Source: Nostoc sp. HK-01 (GTDB taxonomy: Bacteria > Cyanobacteriota > Cyanobacteriia > Cyanobacteriales > Nostocaceae). From it: a stretch of DNA of 64,000 nucleotides. Of this stretch, positions 51,497 to 61,105 are shown one piece after another. Where the stretch lies: the NCBI GenBank assembly GCA_003990705.1, contig AP018318.1:5815001-5879000 (forward strand), written 5' to 3'. Position numbers and translations under genes: made by a program. The notes beneath the pieces were generated by a model. It was given only the letters and a program-made list of their open reading frames with translations. It was not told the origin of the DNA and did not search any database. Numbering within the stretch: position 1 is the first letter of the stretch; each line of letters begins with the position of its first letter.

Positions 51497-52983
51497 TTGA
51501 TTATGATGTCGTGATTATTGGCGGCAGTCTTGCCGGACGCTATGCTGCTTTAGCTGCAACTAAATGGCACGCGAAAGTGGCTTTAGTAGAACCACGAATA
51601 AATTACGGATTTATTTATCATCACACTCTCAGCGAAATTGCCCACCGTTTACAGTCTCTCAATCAAGCAGATAGCTGTGGTATTCATACCAACCATGCCG
51701 ACATCGCCGAAAAATGCCATATATCTGTTGCCTGGCAAGAGGCAATGCTATATGCTGACGGCGTTGCTGCCAATGTTCAAGAACTCAATTCTCCAGCGAC
51801 ACTAGCCGCAATGGGAGTAGATGTGATTTTTGGCAAAGGTGAATTTCAACCTTCGCCACATTTGGCATTTGCCGTTGATGAAAATGAAGCAACATCAGCC
51901 AACACTTCCTATCATCCAGTCCGCCGCCTATTACGAGGACGCACCTATTTACTAGCCAGTGGTTCTTGTCCAGCCGTTCCCAATATTGAAGGTTTACCAG
52001 CTACAGGTTACATGACCTTAAATAATATTTGGCGATCGCTCCAAAAAACCACACTACCCCAAAACTGGGTGATTCTTGGCGGTGTTCCGCAAAGTCTAGA
52101 AATAGCGCAAACTTTAGCCCGTTTGGGTTGCACTGTCACACTAGTTATTAAACATCCTCATATTCTGCCAAATATTGACCCAGAAATTGCTCAAATTCTT
52201 CAGGCACAATTAGAAGTTGATGGTGTACGAATTCTAACTCAAACTGCCGTTACACAAGTCAAACAAATTGATGATAAAAAATGGATTCAAGCTGGAGATA
52301 AAGCAATTGAAACTGATGAAATTTTAGTAGCAACAGCACAAAAACCAAATTTTGAGTCTTTAAATTTAGCAGCAGTAGGCGTGAAATGGTATCAGCATCG
52401 CTTGGTAGTTAATAATAAATTGCAAACTACTAACAAACGGATTTACGCTTGTGGCGATGTAATTGGTGGCTATGACTTCATTAACATCGCTAATTATGAA
52501 GCAAGAATTGCTCTAAATAATTCCTTATTTTTTTCTAGATTAGAAGTTAATTATCAACACATACCTTGGGGAATATTTACACATCCCATGTTAGCGCAAG
52601 TCGGTTTGACCGAGACGCAAACAAAACGACAATTTCGTGATGATAAATTTTTAGTTTTACGGCAATATTTTAAATCTTTAACAGCAGCACAAATCAACAG
52701 CGAAACTACAGGTATTTGTAAATTAATTGTGTTACGTAACGGCGAAATTTTAGGTGCAACTATCTTAGGTCAAAGTGCAGGAGAACTAATAAATGTAATT
52801 GCGTTAGCCATCAATCAAAAAATTAAAATCCAAGATTTAGCTAACTTAGCACCTGTTCATCCCAATTTTACAGAAATTTTGACTCAAACAGCCCAAGAAT
52901 ATCAGCAAATATTAAATAACCACCCAGACGTACAAGATAGATTAGAAGGCTTCTTTCATTTCCGCCGCAACTGGAATTTGTGA
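51490..52983 (+). CDS. Flavoprotein of the pyridine nucleotide-disulfide oxidoreductase family lacking the redox disulfide
   Basis: A 497-residue FAD/NAD(P) oxidoreductase with the mercuric reductase/lipoamide dehydrogenase layout. FAD-binding DVVIIGGSLAGRYAA (6-20), NAD site WVILGGVPQSLEIAQTLARLG, IYACGDVIGG, and a C-terminal dimerization domain ending LAPVHPNFTEILTQTAQ. The place of CxxxxC-x2-K reads NYGFIYHHTL (38-47), with both Cys replaced. It cannot use the normal disulfide relay. The ATG lies in a repeat and no good ribosome site is visible, so a downstream start is possible. Substrate unknown. Confidence 0.88.
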   Translation: MTIDYDVVIIGGSLAGRYAALAATKWHAKVALVEPRINYGFIYHHTLSEIAHRLQSLNQADSCGIHTNHADIAEKCHISVAWQEAMLYADGVAANVQELNSPATLAAMGVDVIFGKGEFQPSPHLAFAVDENEATSANTSYHPVRRLLRGRTYLLASGSCPAVPNIEGLPATGYMTLNNIWRSLQKTTLPQNWVILGGVPQSLEIAQTLARLGCTVTLVIKHPHILPNIDPEIAQILQAQLEVDGVRILTQTAVTQVKQIDDKKWIQAGDKAIETDEILVATAQKPNFESLNLAAVGVKWYQHRLVVNNKLQTTNKRIYACGDVIGGYDFINIANYEARIALNNSLFFSRLEVNYQHIPWGIFTHPMLAQVGLTETQTKRQFRDDKFLVLRQYFKSLTAAQINSETTGICKLIVLRNGEILGATILGQSAGELINVIALAINQKIKIQDLANLAPVHPNFTEILTQTAQEYQQILNNHPDVQDRLEGFFHFRRNWNL

Positions 52984-53177
52984 ATTATCCCAACTCAGAT
53001 GTGCAGAGATAATTCCGGAATTTGAAGGGTTTTTTGTGTTTTTAAACACGGAGGAAAGTGGAGGAAAGGGCAAAGTAACGCAGAGTATTGGTGCTAGTTA
53101 TTGAGTGAATGCCATTTAATTAAGCTGATTTTCATCCAAGAATGGTATTTTTGTCTACAAAGCAAAGAGGCTGATCA

Positions 53178-54122
53178 ATGAATAACAGATTGATTTCTCA
53201 AAAAAATTCTGCATTATTAATTTCCAGTGTTGTTATTGTTATGAGTTTCGGTGTTTGGGTTTCTGTAGAAGCACAGGTGCAAAAACTACCGGAAACAACA
53301 GCAGCCCCAACGTTGAAAAAAGCGGGTCGATTAGAATTACAAAATAGCGGCAAACCATTCAAGCCAGAAAAACTGGAGGAGTCAAATAAACCTATTAAAA
53401 AAGGGACGAGGGGAACGATAGGCCGGGACGATCGCCTACCCATGTTAAGTAATAATTATCCTTGGTCTACTGTTGGTCGCATTGTTGGCGAATCAAACTC
53501 GCAAACTTACACTTGTACCGGGACTTTGATTGATGAGGATATTGTTTTAACTAATGCTCACTGTGTAGTTGACCCAAAAACTGGACAAGTTGCCAGCCGA
53601 GTTGCTTTTCTACCCAATGTTGTGGATGGTCAATATAAAGATAGAGCTTATGCTGTGCAGTATCTAGCGGGTACACATTTTCAAGATAAAAATTCTGAGG
53701 CTAATGATTGGGCGGTTATCAAAATTGATAGACCGTTGGGGCGCAAATATGGTTATCTAGGTTGGAAGTCTCTGCCTGCTAAAACGTTAATTCGGAATGA
53801 GAAAAGATTCTTTTTTGTTGGGTATTCTGGTGATTATCCCCAAGCTGAGACGGAAAAGTTTTGGGGTTTAACAGCAGGACAGGGATGGACAGCGGGTTTC
53901 CAAGCTGGTTGCAGTATTGTTGATGAGCAGTCAAATATCTTATTACATGATTGCGATACGGCAGGTGGTTCATCTGGTGGCCCGATTATTGCCTCTATTG
54001 ATGGTGAACCTTATATTGTGGCTTTAAATAATGCGGAAATCGTCGATAGAAGGAGTGGGAAAGGTTTAATTAATTTAGCTGTAAATATCTCCTTTTTAGA
54101 TAGCTTATTTGGGAAGAAATAA
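53178..54122 (+). CDS. Exported V8-like trypsin-fold serine protease
   Basis: A 314-residue secreted protease. A signal peptide (ALLISSVVIVMSFGVWVSVEAQ) is followed by a basic pro-region (about 40-85) and the catalytic domain. The triad is H128 in LTNAHCV, D177 in NDWAVIKI and S266 in GGSSGGPI. C113 and C129, and C245 and C259, probably form disulfides. It resembles glutamyl endopeptidase-like proteases. The pro-region implies activation by cleavage. The neighbour on the other side is an orphan radical-SAM gene, with no evident operon. Confidence 0.9.
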   Translation: MNNRLISQKNSALLISSVVIVMSFGVWVSVEAQVQKLPETTAAPTLKKAGRLELQNSGKPFKPEKLEESNKPIKKGTRGTIGRDDRLPMLSNNYPWSTVGRIVGESNSQTYTCTGTLIDEDIVLTNAHCVVDPKTGQVASRVAFLPNVVDGQYKDRAYAVQYLAGTHFQDKNSEANDWAVIKIDRPLGRKYGYLGWKSLPAKTLIRNEKRFFFVGYSGDYPQAETEKFWGLTAGQGWTAGFQAGCSIVDEQSNILLHDCDTAGGSSGGPIIASIDGEPYIVALNNAEIVDRRSGKGLINLAVNISFLDSLFGKK

Positions 54123-54246
54123 GAGGTTATAAGTTACAGGTTAGAAATAAAATTGTAGGTTGGGTGTAGGCGATAGGGAAACCCAACAAAGTCTTGATGA
54201 TGTTGATTTTTATTCCTCTACCTAACCTACATTTGAGTCAGCAAAA

Positions 54247-55896
54247 TTAAATATTGGCAAAGTCTTCTAAAGGTGCGATCGCATATTTTCCCTGTGCATC
54301 TTGAGTGACTAAACGTAAAGCTATTAAATCTCGATCAATAAACAATTTTGTCGCTTTACCACCTGCATCAATCTTGGCATTAATCAACTGCATAGCGTAG
54401 CAAATGGTATCATAAACCCTTTGAGGATTCATCGCCATTGTAATTGGTTGATATTTACTCACAGATTCACACAGTCGGTAAACACCATGTTCTTGAAACT
54501 GGGGATATCCATAATGCTTGACAGCTCGTGGTAAAAAATATCCAGCAGTAATTGGCTGTTTTCCTGACGGACGCACACAGGAATAACTGCAATCACCAAC
54601 TGTATCAGCAGCCATACTCCCAGGCATAAATCGCAGCACATTAAAATTCAAAAAATCTGGGTTACACTTTTCAATACCAAAACGAATTGCCTCGATATCA
54701 TCTGCATAAGTTGTCGGTTCATAACCAATAATCTCAGTCTTTTTATCGTTGAGTTTAGCTTTGGGTAAGCCTAAAATCAAAAAATAACTACTAGGCAATC
54801 CCGCCTGATTCATATCTTGAAAAGCTCTGGTAATCTTGGCTGGATAATCAAATGCTTGCTTAATTTGACTAGCAACAGAACCGTTAAATTTGTGGTTAGC
54901 TAATGAAACTTCTGGTAAAGTATGCTCAACCCCAAAAAACAGATATACACAATTATGTTCTGCTAAATAACGCATCTGTTCATAATTAATTTTATCGATG
55001 CGCGTATTAGAACCCCAAAAAAAGCCTTCTTCTTTAAGAATTTCGGCTTCACGTTTAGCTGCTTGCTCATGCACAGTAAAAGTATCAACATCTAAATAAA
55101 TTGCTTCATAACCATGTTTTTTTAGTTGCCGTAATTGTCTACGCAAAGATGCTTCACTTAACCTAATAACACTATTACTTTCACTACTTTTATTACAAAA
55201 ACCACATCCCCAAGGACAGCCTCGTTGAGTAAATATTTGGGCGGTTTTTAATTGTCTACCATCTGAAGATTTAAAAATATCCATATCATGTACTTGCGGT
55301 ACATGAACCAAACCAAAGCTTTGATCAATATCATCAAAGTTATTAACTCTGGTTGCAATAGTTCTATGAAATTTCACATCATCAGTTATAAAACATAACC
55401 CTGGTAAATGTTCCATCTCTTGATAAAAAGTACCTCTAGCAACAGTATGAGCAATTTCTATAATTGATTCTTCGCCTTCACCATCACAAAAAGCTGTAAT
55501 CCAAGGTGTAATGCGGGCAATATCTTCAACGCTTTTAGTTGCATAACCACCAACTAAAATTGGCACATTTTTTCTGTCATATTTTTGAAGTTCGGCAAAA
55601 ATTTTGCTACTATGATCGTCAATCTCTGGCCATTGAGTTGTGAGACAACCAGCAAATATAATTAAATCAGCATTGATGATTTCCTTTAAAACATCATCAA
55701 CTCTTAAATCTAGGCGTTCTAAATCTAGTTGTAAAACTTGCCTAAATCCTGCATTAACCAAACTAGAAGCCAGAACTGGCAAGGCTTTGTTTGCGCCATT
55801 AAAGCTTCTGTGTTTCAGAAATTCTCCAATTAATACAATTTTAATTGAATAAATCTGAGTGGATGTTTGTTGACTTTGAGTTTGAGATAATAACAC
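54247..55896 (-). CDS. Cobalamin-binding-domain radical SAM protein
   Basis: A B12-dependent type radical SAM enzyme. The N-terminal Rossmann-like part (IKIVLIGEFLKHRSFNGANKAL, LIIFAGCLTTQWPEI, VPILVGGYATKSVEDIARITP) is followed by the [4Fe-4S] site QRGCPWGCGFCNKSS with CxxxCxxC. The frame opens at 55986 with a TTG. A GTG at 55896 starts nearer the domain and is preferred; length is then about 549 residues, start uncertain. It has no gene partner on the same strand. Substrate is unknown: methylation or rearrangement of a small molecule or peptide are the usual roles. Confidence 0.83.
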   Translation of the reverse strand: MLLSQTQSQQTSTQIYSIKIVLIGEFLKHRSFNGANKALPVLASSLVNAGFRQVLQLDLERLDLRVDDVLKEIINADLIIFAGCLTTQWPEIDDHSSKIFAELQKYDRKNVPILVGGYATKSVEDIARITPWITAFCDGEGEESIIEIAHTVARGTFYQEMEHLPGLCFITDDVKFHRTIATRVNNFDDIDQSFGLVHVPQVHDMDIFKSSDGRQLKTAQIFTQRGCPWGCGFCNKSSESNSVIRLSEASLRRQLRQLKKHGYEAIYLDVDTFTVHEQAAKREAEILKEEGFFWGSNTRIDKINYEQMRYLAEHNCVYLFFGVEHTLPEVSLANHKFNGSVASQIKQAFDYPAKITRAFQDMNQAGLPSSYFLILGLPKAKLNDKKTEIIGYEPTTYADDIEAIRFGIEKCNPDFLNFNVLRFMPGSMAADTVGDCSYSCVRPSGKQPITAGYFLPRAVKHYGYPQFQEHGVYRLCESVSKYQPITMAMNPQRVYDTICYAMQLINAKIDAGGKATKLFIDRDLIALRLVTQDAQGKYAIAPLEDFANI

Positions 55897-56118
55897 AACG
55901 ATTACACACCTAAGATTAATATTTTTTGATGGTGTAATGCCCTGGTAGTTGATTGGTATTCTTGGGAAGAAATATAAAAACACCAATCATCTCAATAAAT
56001 GAACAGGAAAACAGAATGATGTACTTGCATTCATATCTCTTGAGAATGATTTCAGATGCAAATTTTCATCATGAATGTATTCATTTTTGATCAGCCTACT
56101 GCCGGAAAGCTGAGAATT

Positions 56119-58377
56119 TTAATCAACAGCACCTAACATTTTTAAAGAAGCCCTTTCAGCATCTGTTAAGCCTGTGATATTGCTAATATCCATACGTTCG
56201 TAGAGCCGATCTGGTTTAAGCGATCGCACTCTCCGACAAGTCTGCACATCCCATAGTTGAATCTTTTCGTCTTCGCCGCCACTCGCCAATAATTTACCAT
56301 CGGGAGTAAAAGCTAAGGAACGAATCGCTGCTGTATGTCCTAATTTCAAAGTTTCGAGAAACTCACCTGTATTTACTTGCCATAGCATCACAGTGGTATC
56401 AGCACCAGCACTAGCTAAAATCTGCCCATTGGGACTAAATGCCACTGAATAGACTTGTTGATCATGCCCTGTTAAAGTGTGAATACATTCGCCTGTGCGA
56501 AGATTCCATAACTTCACGGTTTTGTCTTCGCTACCACTGGCTAAAAGTTTCCCATCAGGACTAAAGGCGACTGACCAAATCATGTCTTGATGTTCTGTGA
56601 AAGTTTGGAGACATTCGCCGGCGACATTCCAAAGTTTAATTTGACTGTCAGCGCTACCACTTGCCAGAGTATTGCCATCAGGATGAAAGGCTACTGTCCA
56701 CACCCAATGGCTATGTTCTTTGATTTTTTTCAGACAATCACCACTTGAGATGTCCCAGATGCGAATGCTACAGTCTTCGCTACTACTGACTAGGGTTTGC
56801 CCATCAGGACTAAAAGCAACTGTCCATACCCAGTTACCGTGTCCAGTCAAGGTTTGAGTACATTTGCTATGGCGAATGTCTGTGATATCCCAGATTTTAA
56901 TTGTATTGTCAGCACTACCACTGGCTAGTATTGGTTTATTGGGATGAAAGGCGACAGAACGAATTCGCCCTTGATGTTCCCTGAGAGGGTGACATTCTGA
57001 TGTTTGTAAGTTCCACAGGTTAATACTGTGGTCATCCCTTCCACTCGCCAGAATTTGACTATTGGGACTAAAGGCTACGGAATAGACATCGCGGGTATAG
57101 CCTTGTAAGACATTGAGACAATTGCCTGTATTGACATCCCAAAGCCTGGCTGTTTGGTCGTCGCTACAACTGATTAAGGTGCGACTGTCAGGACTGAAAG
57201 CGATCGCCCACACCTGACTATAATGACCTTGTAGTGTTTTCAAACATTCTCCCTGCGCGATATCCCAGAGTTTAATTGTTCTATCTTCACTACCACTGGC
57301 GAGGGTTTGCCCATCAGGACTAAAACGCACAGAATAAATTTTTTTACTATGTCCTTCCCAAGTCTGCCGACATTTACCTGTATTTACATCCCACAGTTTT
57401 AGGGTACGGTCTGCACTCCCACTCGCGAGGGTTCGCCCATCGGGACTAAAAGCTACTGAGTGAACCTCATGGTTATGACCAGTCAAGCTTTTGAGACATT
57501 TACCTGTGTTGATATCCCACAGCTTAATTTTGCTGTCGGCGCTGCCACTAGCAAGTAAAAAAGTATTTTTCGTGGTGGAAGATGGTTGGAAGGTGACAGA
57601 CCACACCCAATCATCATGACCCAAAAGTGTTTGCTGACAAACTCCTGTAGCAATATCCCAAATTTTAATAGTTTGGTCTTCACCCGCACTGGCTAATAGA
57701 GAACCATCGGGACTGAAACCTACTGAATAAACTTTATTTGTATGTTCTGTGAATGTTTGCAGACATTCAGCTGTTTGCACATCCCAGAGTTTAATTGTGT
57801 AGTCTGCACTACCGCTGGCCAGGATTTTACTGTCTGGGCTAAAGGCAAAAGCCCAAACCCAAGCGCTATGACCTTGATAAATGCGAATTTGTTTAGTATC
57901 CGCAGTCCGCCATAATCTAATTTCTCCGGTGATTAAACCTGTGGCAAAAAATTTGCCATCAGGGCTAAATCTCACAGAAACGATACTAGACATCGTTTCT
58001 GTGAAAACAGAACCCTTGAAATCAGCATTGGCAAAGCTGGTATCTTGTAAATTTGCATCTTTGAGATATGCTTGCCAGATAGTCAGTCCAGAAAAATCAC
58101 GTCCACTCAAATCAATGTATGAATCTGGCTGTGATTTATTTATCTGGAGTTGTCGCAGTAGATTGATTATGTTACCAGCTGCATAACCTGGAGTTGAGGG
58201 CGACTCTTGCTGTAAAGTTCTCAGCATTCGTCGTAAATAAGCTTCGAGTTCTGTTTTTGTCCCAAAAGCTTTGATGAGCTTTTGCTTAACTGGTTCTAGA
58301 ATCAGTCGTTCTTGTGTTTGCCGGATATGATCAAGCGATCGCGCTTGCAATAAAGGATGGGCATGAACAAACTCCAG
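56119..58377 (-). CDS. Pentapeptide-WD40 half of a split STAND protein
   Basis: The second half of a STAND-type receptor. In this frame it reads LEFVHAHPLLQARSLDHIRQ from the A-run, a helical linker, a short pentapeptide-like stretch (SGRDFSGLTIWQAYLKDANLQDTSFANADFKG), and then 14 WD40 repeats, enough for two seven-blade propellers. The tail TGLTDAERASLKMLGAVD is typical of Nostoc NB-ARC-WD40 proteins. The first possible start is TTG at 58350 without a ribosome site, and the frame is closed by TGA just before the A-run. It therefore looks like the -1 frame part of the gene at 58302-59759. Confidence 0.9.
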   Translation of the reverse strand: MEFVHAHPLLQARSLDHIRQTQERLILEPVKQKLIKAFGTKTELEAYLRRMLRTLQQESPSTPGYAAGNIINLLRQLQINKSQPDSYIDLSGRDFSGLTIWQAYLKDANLQDTSFANADFKGSVFTETMSSIVSVRFSPDGKFFATGLITGEIRLWRTADTKQIRIYQGHSAWVWAFAFSPDSKILASGSADYTIKLWDVQTAECLQTFTEHTNKVYSVGFSPDGSLLASAGEDQTIKIWDIATGVCQQTLLGHDDWVWSVTFQPSSTTKNTFLLASGSADSKIKLWDINTGKCLKSLTGHNHEVHSVAFSPDGRTLASGSADRTLKLWDVNTGKCRQTWEGHSKKIYSVRFSPDGQTLASGSEDRTIKLWDIAQGECLKTLQGHYSQVWAIAFSPDSRTLISCSDDQTARLWDVNTGNCLNVLQGYTRDVYSVAFSPNSQILASGRDDHSINLWNLQTSECHPLREHQGRIRSVAFHPNKPILASGSADNTIKIWDITDIRHSKCTQTLTGHGNWVWTVAFSPDGQTLVSSSEDCSIRIWDISSGDCLKKIKEHSHWVWTVAFHPDGNTLASGSADSQIKLWNVAGECLQTFTEHQDMIWSVAFSPDGKLLASGSEDKTVKLWNLRTGECIHTLTGHDQQVYSVAFSPNGQILASAGADTTVMLWQVNTGEFLETLKLGHTAAIRSLAFTPDGKLLASGGEDEKIQLWDVQTCRRVRSLKPDRLYERMDISNITGLTDAERASLKMLGAVD

Positions 58378-59759
58378 TTTTTTTTTTCACTAAATTCATG
58401 AGTTACCCTTTCGATGTAACTTTTAGTCACATATTCCATCACTACAGATTGCTGCCGAAACCTGCTGGTGTTCGCTTCTTTTTCAATTAGCGATCGCCTT
58501 AATAAAGATTCCATTACTTCCAAAATTTTGGACTCAACATCTGTAGTTCTTAAATCATTTTTTAGCTGTGCTAAAGACAGATATTCTCCATGAATTGCCA
58601 GCCGATACATCACTTTTTTTTCTAGGTCTGACAAGCGGTTAAACTGTGTCTCTAGAAGTGACCGAATATCACCATAAACAGCATTTTCTCCCTGAATTTC
58701 TCTTAAGAATTCTGTAATGTTATTGCTAAATAAGTCATAAACTGTGGTGCCTACTATTTTTAAAGCTAAAGGATTACCAGAGTAGATTTTAACCAGTTCT
58801 TCTAATTGTTCATCAGTACATTTACATCCTTTATCCAGCAGAATTTCCCTAGCTTCTTCTAAATTCAGACTAGATAACTGTAAGACTTTCACTGGAAGAT
58901 TCTTACCTTCTAGTACAGCTACTTCTTTGGGTTTTTCTCGACTAGTAATTAATAAACAACTTTCATGTGATGTTTCTGCCACTTTTTTAAAAAAGTAGCC
59001 ATAGTTTTCATACCCAGGTTCATATTCGCCAGCCCATTCTTGAGTTTTGCCTTCACCACTGCGTAGCACTGATTCGACATTATCCAAAATAATTAGGCAT
59101 CTATGTTTTCGTAAAATATCAATCAGTAAAAGTATTTTGTTATTTTCACTAACTGTTAAATAATCTTCAGCATCATTAGGTAAAAATCGCAAAAGTTGGT
59201 TGAGGATTTCTGATAGTGGTGGTGCATTGCGGAGCGATCGCCAAATTAGATAATCAAACTGCGACTGGATTTCTTGGGCAACTTTGGCCGCAATTACAGT
59301 CTTACCAATTCCACCCATACCCAAAACAGCTACTAACCGACACCGTACAGAATCATTAGTATTACCAACTATCCATTCTTCTAAATCTTTAATGTCTGTC
59401 TCTCGCCCGCGAAAACCATCTACATCAACTGCTTCACCCCAATCTTCTTTTGGTGCAGTAAAGTTTTCTTGAATACCTTGGTACTGAGCAAATAATTTCT
59501 GCTTCAAGTTATAAATTTTTTTATTCCCGCTACCTTCTATACCTAATTTGCGGTAACTTTCTCCTAATCTTTTTCTTACTGCTGGTTGAGAAATAGCCAG
59601 TTTTTCGGCAATTTCTGCACCAGAATAATCTTTTAATGCTAATAATAATGCCTCTAGCTCAGTTTTCGTTACATTATGTTTATTCGCAACTCCTGTAATG
59701 AAATCATCGGGAAGCAGAGGCATATCTGCTGCGCTGTTCATCTCATTTAAGCTCCACAC
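58302..59759 (-). CDS. HTH-NB-ARC half of a split STAND protein
   Basis: A 485-residue first half. Residues about 28-75 form an HTH (TKTELEALLLALKDYSGAEIAEKLAISQPAVRKRL). The NB-ARC ATPase has P-loop GMGGIGKT (147-154), Walker B CLIILDNVES (221-230), the SREKP sensor and the GNPLALKIVG switch motif. The last conserved residues are VVMEYVTKSYIERVTHEFSEKK; after the A-run the frame gives an unrelated 25-residue tail. In STAND proteins the NTPase oligomerizes after the WD40 sensor binds a ligand, in signalling or defence. Confidence 0.9.
   Translation of the reverse strand: MWSLNEMNSAADMPLLPDDFITGVANKHNVTKTELEALLLALKDYSGAEIAEKLAISQPAVRKRLGESYRKLGIEGSGNKKIYNLKQKLFAQYQGIQENFTAPKEDWGEAVDVDGFRGRETDIKDLEEWIVGNTNDSVRCRLVAVLGMGGIGKTVIAAKVAQEIQSQFDYLIWRSLRNAPPLSEILNQLLRFLPNDAEDYLTVSENNKILLLIDILRKHRCLIILDNVESVLRSGEGKTQEWAGEYEPGYENYGYFFKKVAETSHESCLLITSREKPKEVAVLEGKNLPVKVLQLSSLNLEEAREILLDKGCKCTDEQLEELVKIYSGNPLALKIVGTTVYDLFSNNITEFLREIQGENAVYGDIRSLLETQFNRLSDLEKKVMYRLAIHGEYLSLAQLKNDLRTTDVESKILEVMESLLRRSLIEKEANTSRFRQQSVVMEYVTKSYIERVTHEFSEKKNWSLFMPILYCKRDRLIISGKHKND
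58378..58387 (-). promoter_or_regulatory. A10 slippery run joining the two STAND frames
   Basis: Read on the minus strand it is G followed by ten A and then CTGG. In the zero frame it reads GAA AAA AAA AAC, which includes the heptamer A AAA AAC. The -1 frame continues as CTG GAG TTT into the WD40 half. It could be a programmed frameshift site, a transcriptional slippage site, a phase-variation switch or a plain mutation. Confidence 0.6.
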
Positions 59760-60180
59760 AATATATTTGACTTATCAGTATGTGAGAATATTTTCTTATA
59801 GCACGACTGTCAAGTCTAAAAAAGAATCTGTCATTACAGAATTTCTGTCACCACACAATTGTATTACTAGTTGGCAACTATGCTATTTCAGTTTCTATGA
59901 GTGTAGACAATATTTTTATTTTCTAGAAGAAAATATGTTCTACTTTTTATCAAGATTTTTTGTATAAAAACCTACGTCTAGTATAGCTTTTTATATCTAC
60001 GTGAGATATATATAAGGAAAAATATATATTAAATTTACATAAACAGACATTTTTTAAAGAAATATTCCTCTTAAGCGCTTGCTTTTTTAATTGAGATGTG
60101 GTTATCTTATACACAGAGGAGTATATGTGAGATATACAGATAAGTCCCAACTCCACAGCTAACATCAGGGGGCAACTAAA
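59760..60180. other. 421-bp AT-rich non-coding region
   Basis: No convincing gene; the 71-codon frame on the minus strand here has no family-like features. It holds the divergent promoters of the STAND gene and the gene at 60181. The direct repeats TGAGATATA (59999-60010 and 60126-60136) are the only notable structure. Confidence 0.45.
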
Positions 60181-60582
60181 ATGACCAGCTTCTCAGGACT
60201 GCCAGACTTTATTAGAGGCTCTAACTCCATCAAAACTATCTTGAAAGTAGGAGAACAATCCCCAGAAACCTTACCAATATTGAAACCGCAAGAAAGAGGC
60301 AGTCCAGAAATTTTAGCCAACCCCAAACAGTTATATGCAGTTGAGTTACCACTTGTATTTTCTCACATGGCTATTCTCTTGATTGAAACCTTGTCTGCAA
60401 CTCAACACGGCCAGTTAGTTATCTCTAGTAAAAAGGGAAAATACGAAGCGATTGTAGAACTGAGTGGTCATATTAGCTATCAGCACAAGTTGAATCAACA
60501 AGAACTACAAGAAATCCAAAAATTACACGAACACATTTTGGAAACCTGGATAGCTTGTAGACAGTCTCGCCACCAACAATAA
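60181..60582 (+). CDS. Uncharacterized soluble protein
   Basis: A 133-residue protein without signal or membrane segments. The N-terminus is Pro-rich (NSIKTILKVGEQSPETLPIL), followed by ELPLVFSHMAILLIETLSATQHGQLVISSKKGKYEAIVEL and a helical end HKLNQQELQEIQKLHEHILETW. I do not recognise the family. A terminator follows at 60700. It is divergent from the STAND gene. Confidence 0.65.
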   Translation: MTSFSGLPDFIRGSNSIKTILKVGEQSPETLPILKPQERGSPEILANPKQLYAVELPLVFSHMAILLIETLSATQHGQLVISSKKGKYEAIVELSGHISYQHKLNQQELQEIQKLHEHILETWIACRQSRHQQ

Positions 60583-60699
60583 TCTACTTCATCGCCATAG
60601 CTATCACAAGTTCAAGAAGACTGGCAGCTTGGCGAGGTAATCAGAAAAATTGAATATCAATCATCTGAGACTTTGGCTTTTGATAAATGAGAAGTTTAC

Positions 60700-60739
60700 A
60701 AGCCGGGCAATGTAACAAAAATTACGTGTCCGGCTTTTT
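60700..60739 (+). terminator. Terminator after the 133-residue gene
   Basis: AAGCCGG (60700-60706) pairs with CCGGCTT (60730-60736), with additional inner pairing of TGTAA and TTACG, and a T-run at 60735-60739. Confidence 0.85.
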
Positions 60740-60770
60740 GCTTAGGTTTTTCTATCGAGGAGGAAATTCT

Positions 60771-61076
60771 ATGAGCAACAACAAACAGGACGAAAGGTCT
60801 CTTGTTCAACTCCCATCTGAAGACAGGAAGAAAACTATGAAAACTCATCACGAAGACAACCGAAATCCCCTTTTAATCTTGACCGCTAGAGGATTGAAGT
60901 TTTTTATGTGGGCTTTAGCTGGTTTGGCGATCGCTTTTGTGGTGTTCCATATTTTCGGTGCATTTGCCCTCGCTAACAGCCTACTATCTGCCGAGGTTTG
61001 GGTTTGGTTGGGAAGGGTTGCAGCCTCGTTGTTCTGTTTATTTGCGATCGCCATGATTTTTGAGTCCTGGCGTTAA
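60771..61076 (+). CDS. Small two-helix membrane protein
   Basis: A 101-residue protein from the ATG at 60771, which has GAGGAGGAAA upstream. The N-terminal half is polar and charged (NNKQDERSLVQLPSEDRKKT). Two hydrophobic helices follow: FMWALAGLAIAFVVFHIFGAFA and VWVWLGRVAASLFCLFAIAMIF. The frame is open back to 60687 but includes the terminator region there. I recognise no family. Confidence 0.7.
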   Translation: MSNNKQDERSLVQLPSEDRKKTMKTHHEDNRNPLLILTARGLKFFMWALAGLAIAFVVFHIFGAFALANSLLSAEVWVWLGRVAASLFCLFAIAMIFESWR

Positions 61077-61105
61077 TTCCCAGTTCACGGTGCTGTTTTA
61101 CATAT

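Noticed and set aside
59950-60165. 71-codon minus-strand frame in the STAND upstream region
   Set aside because: AT-driven composition rich in Ile, Lys and Tyr, no ribosome site and no domain; more likely chance.
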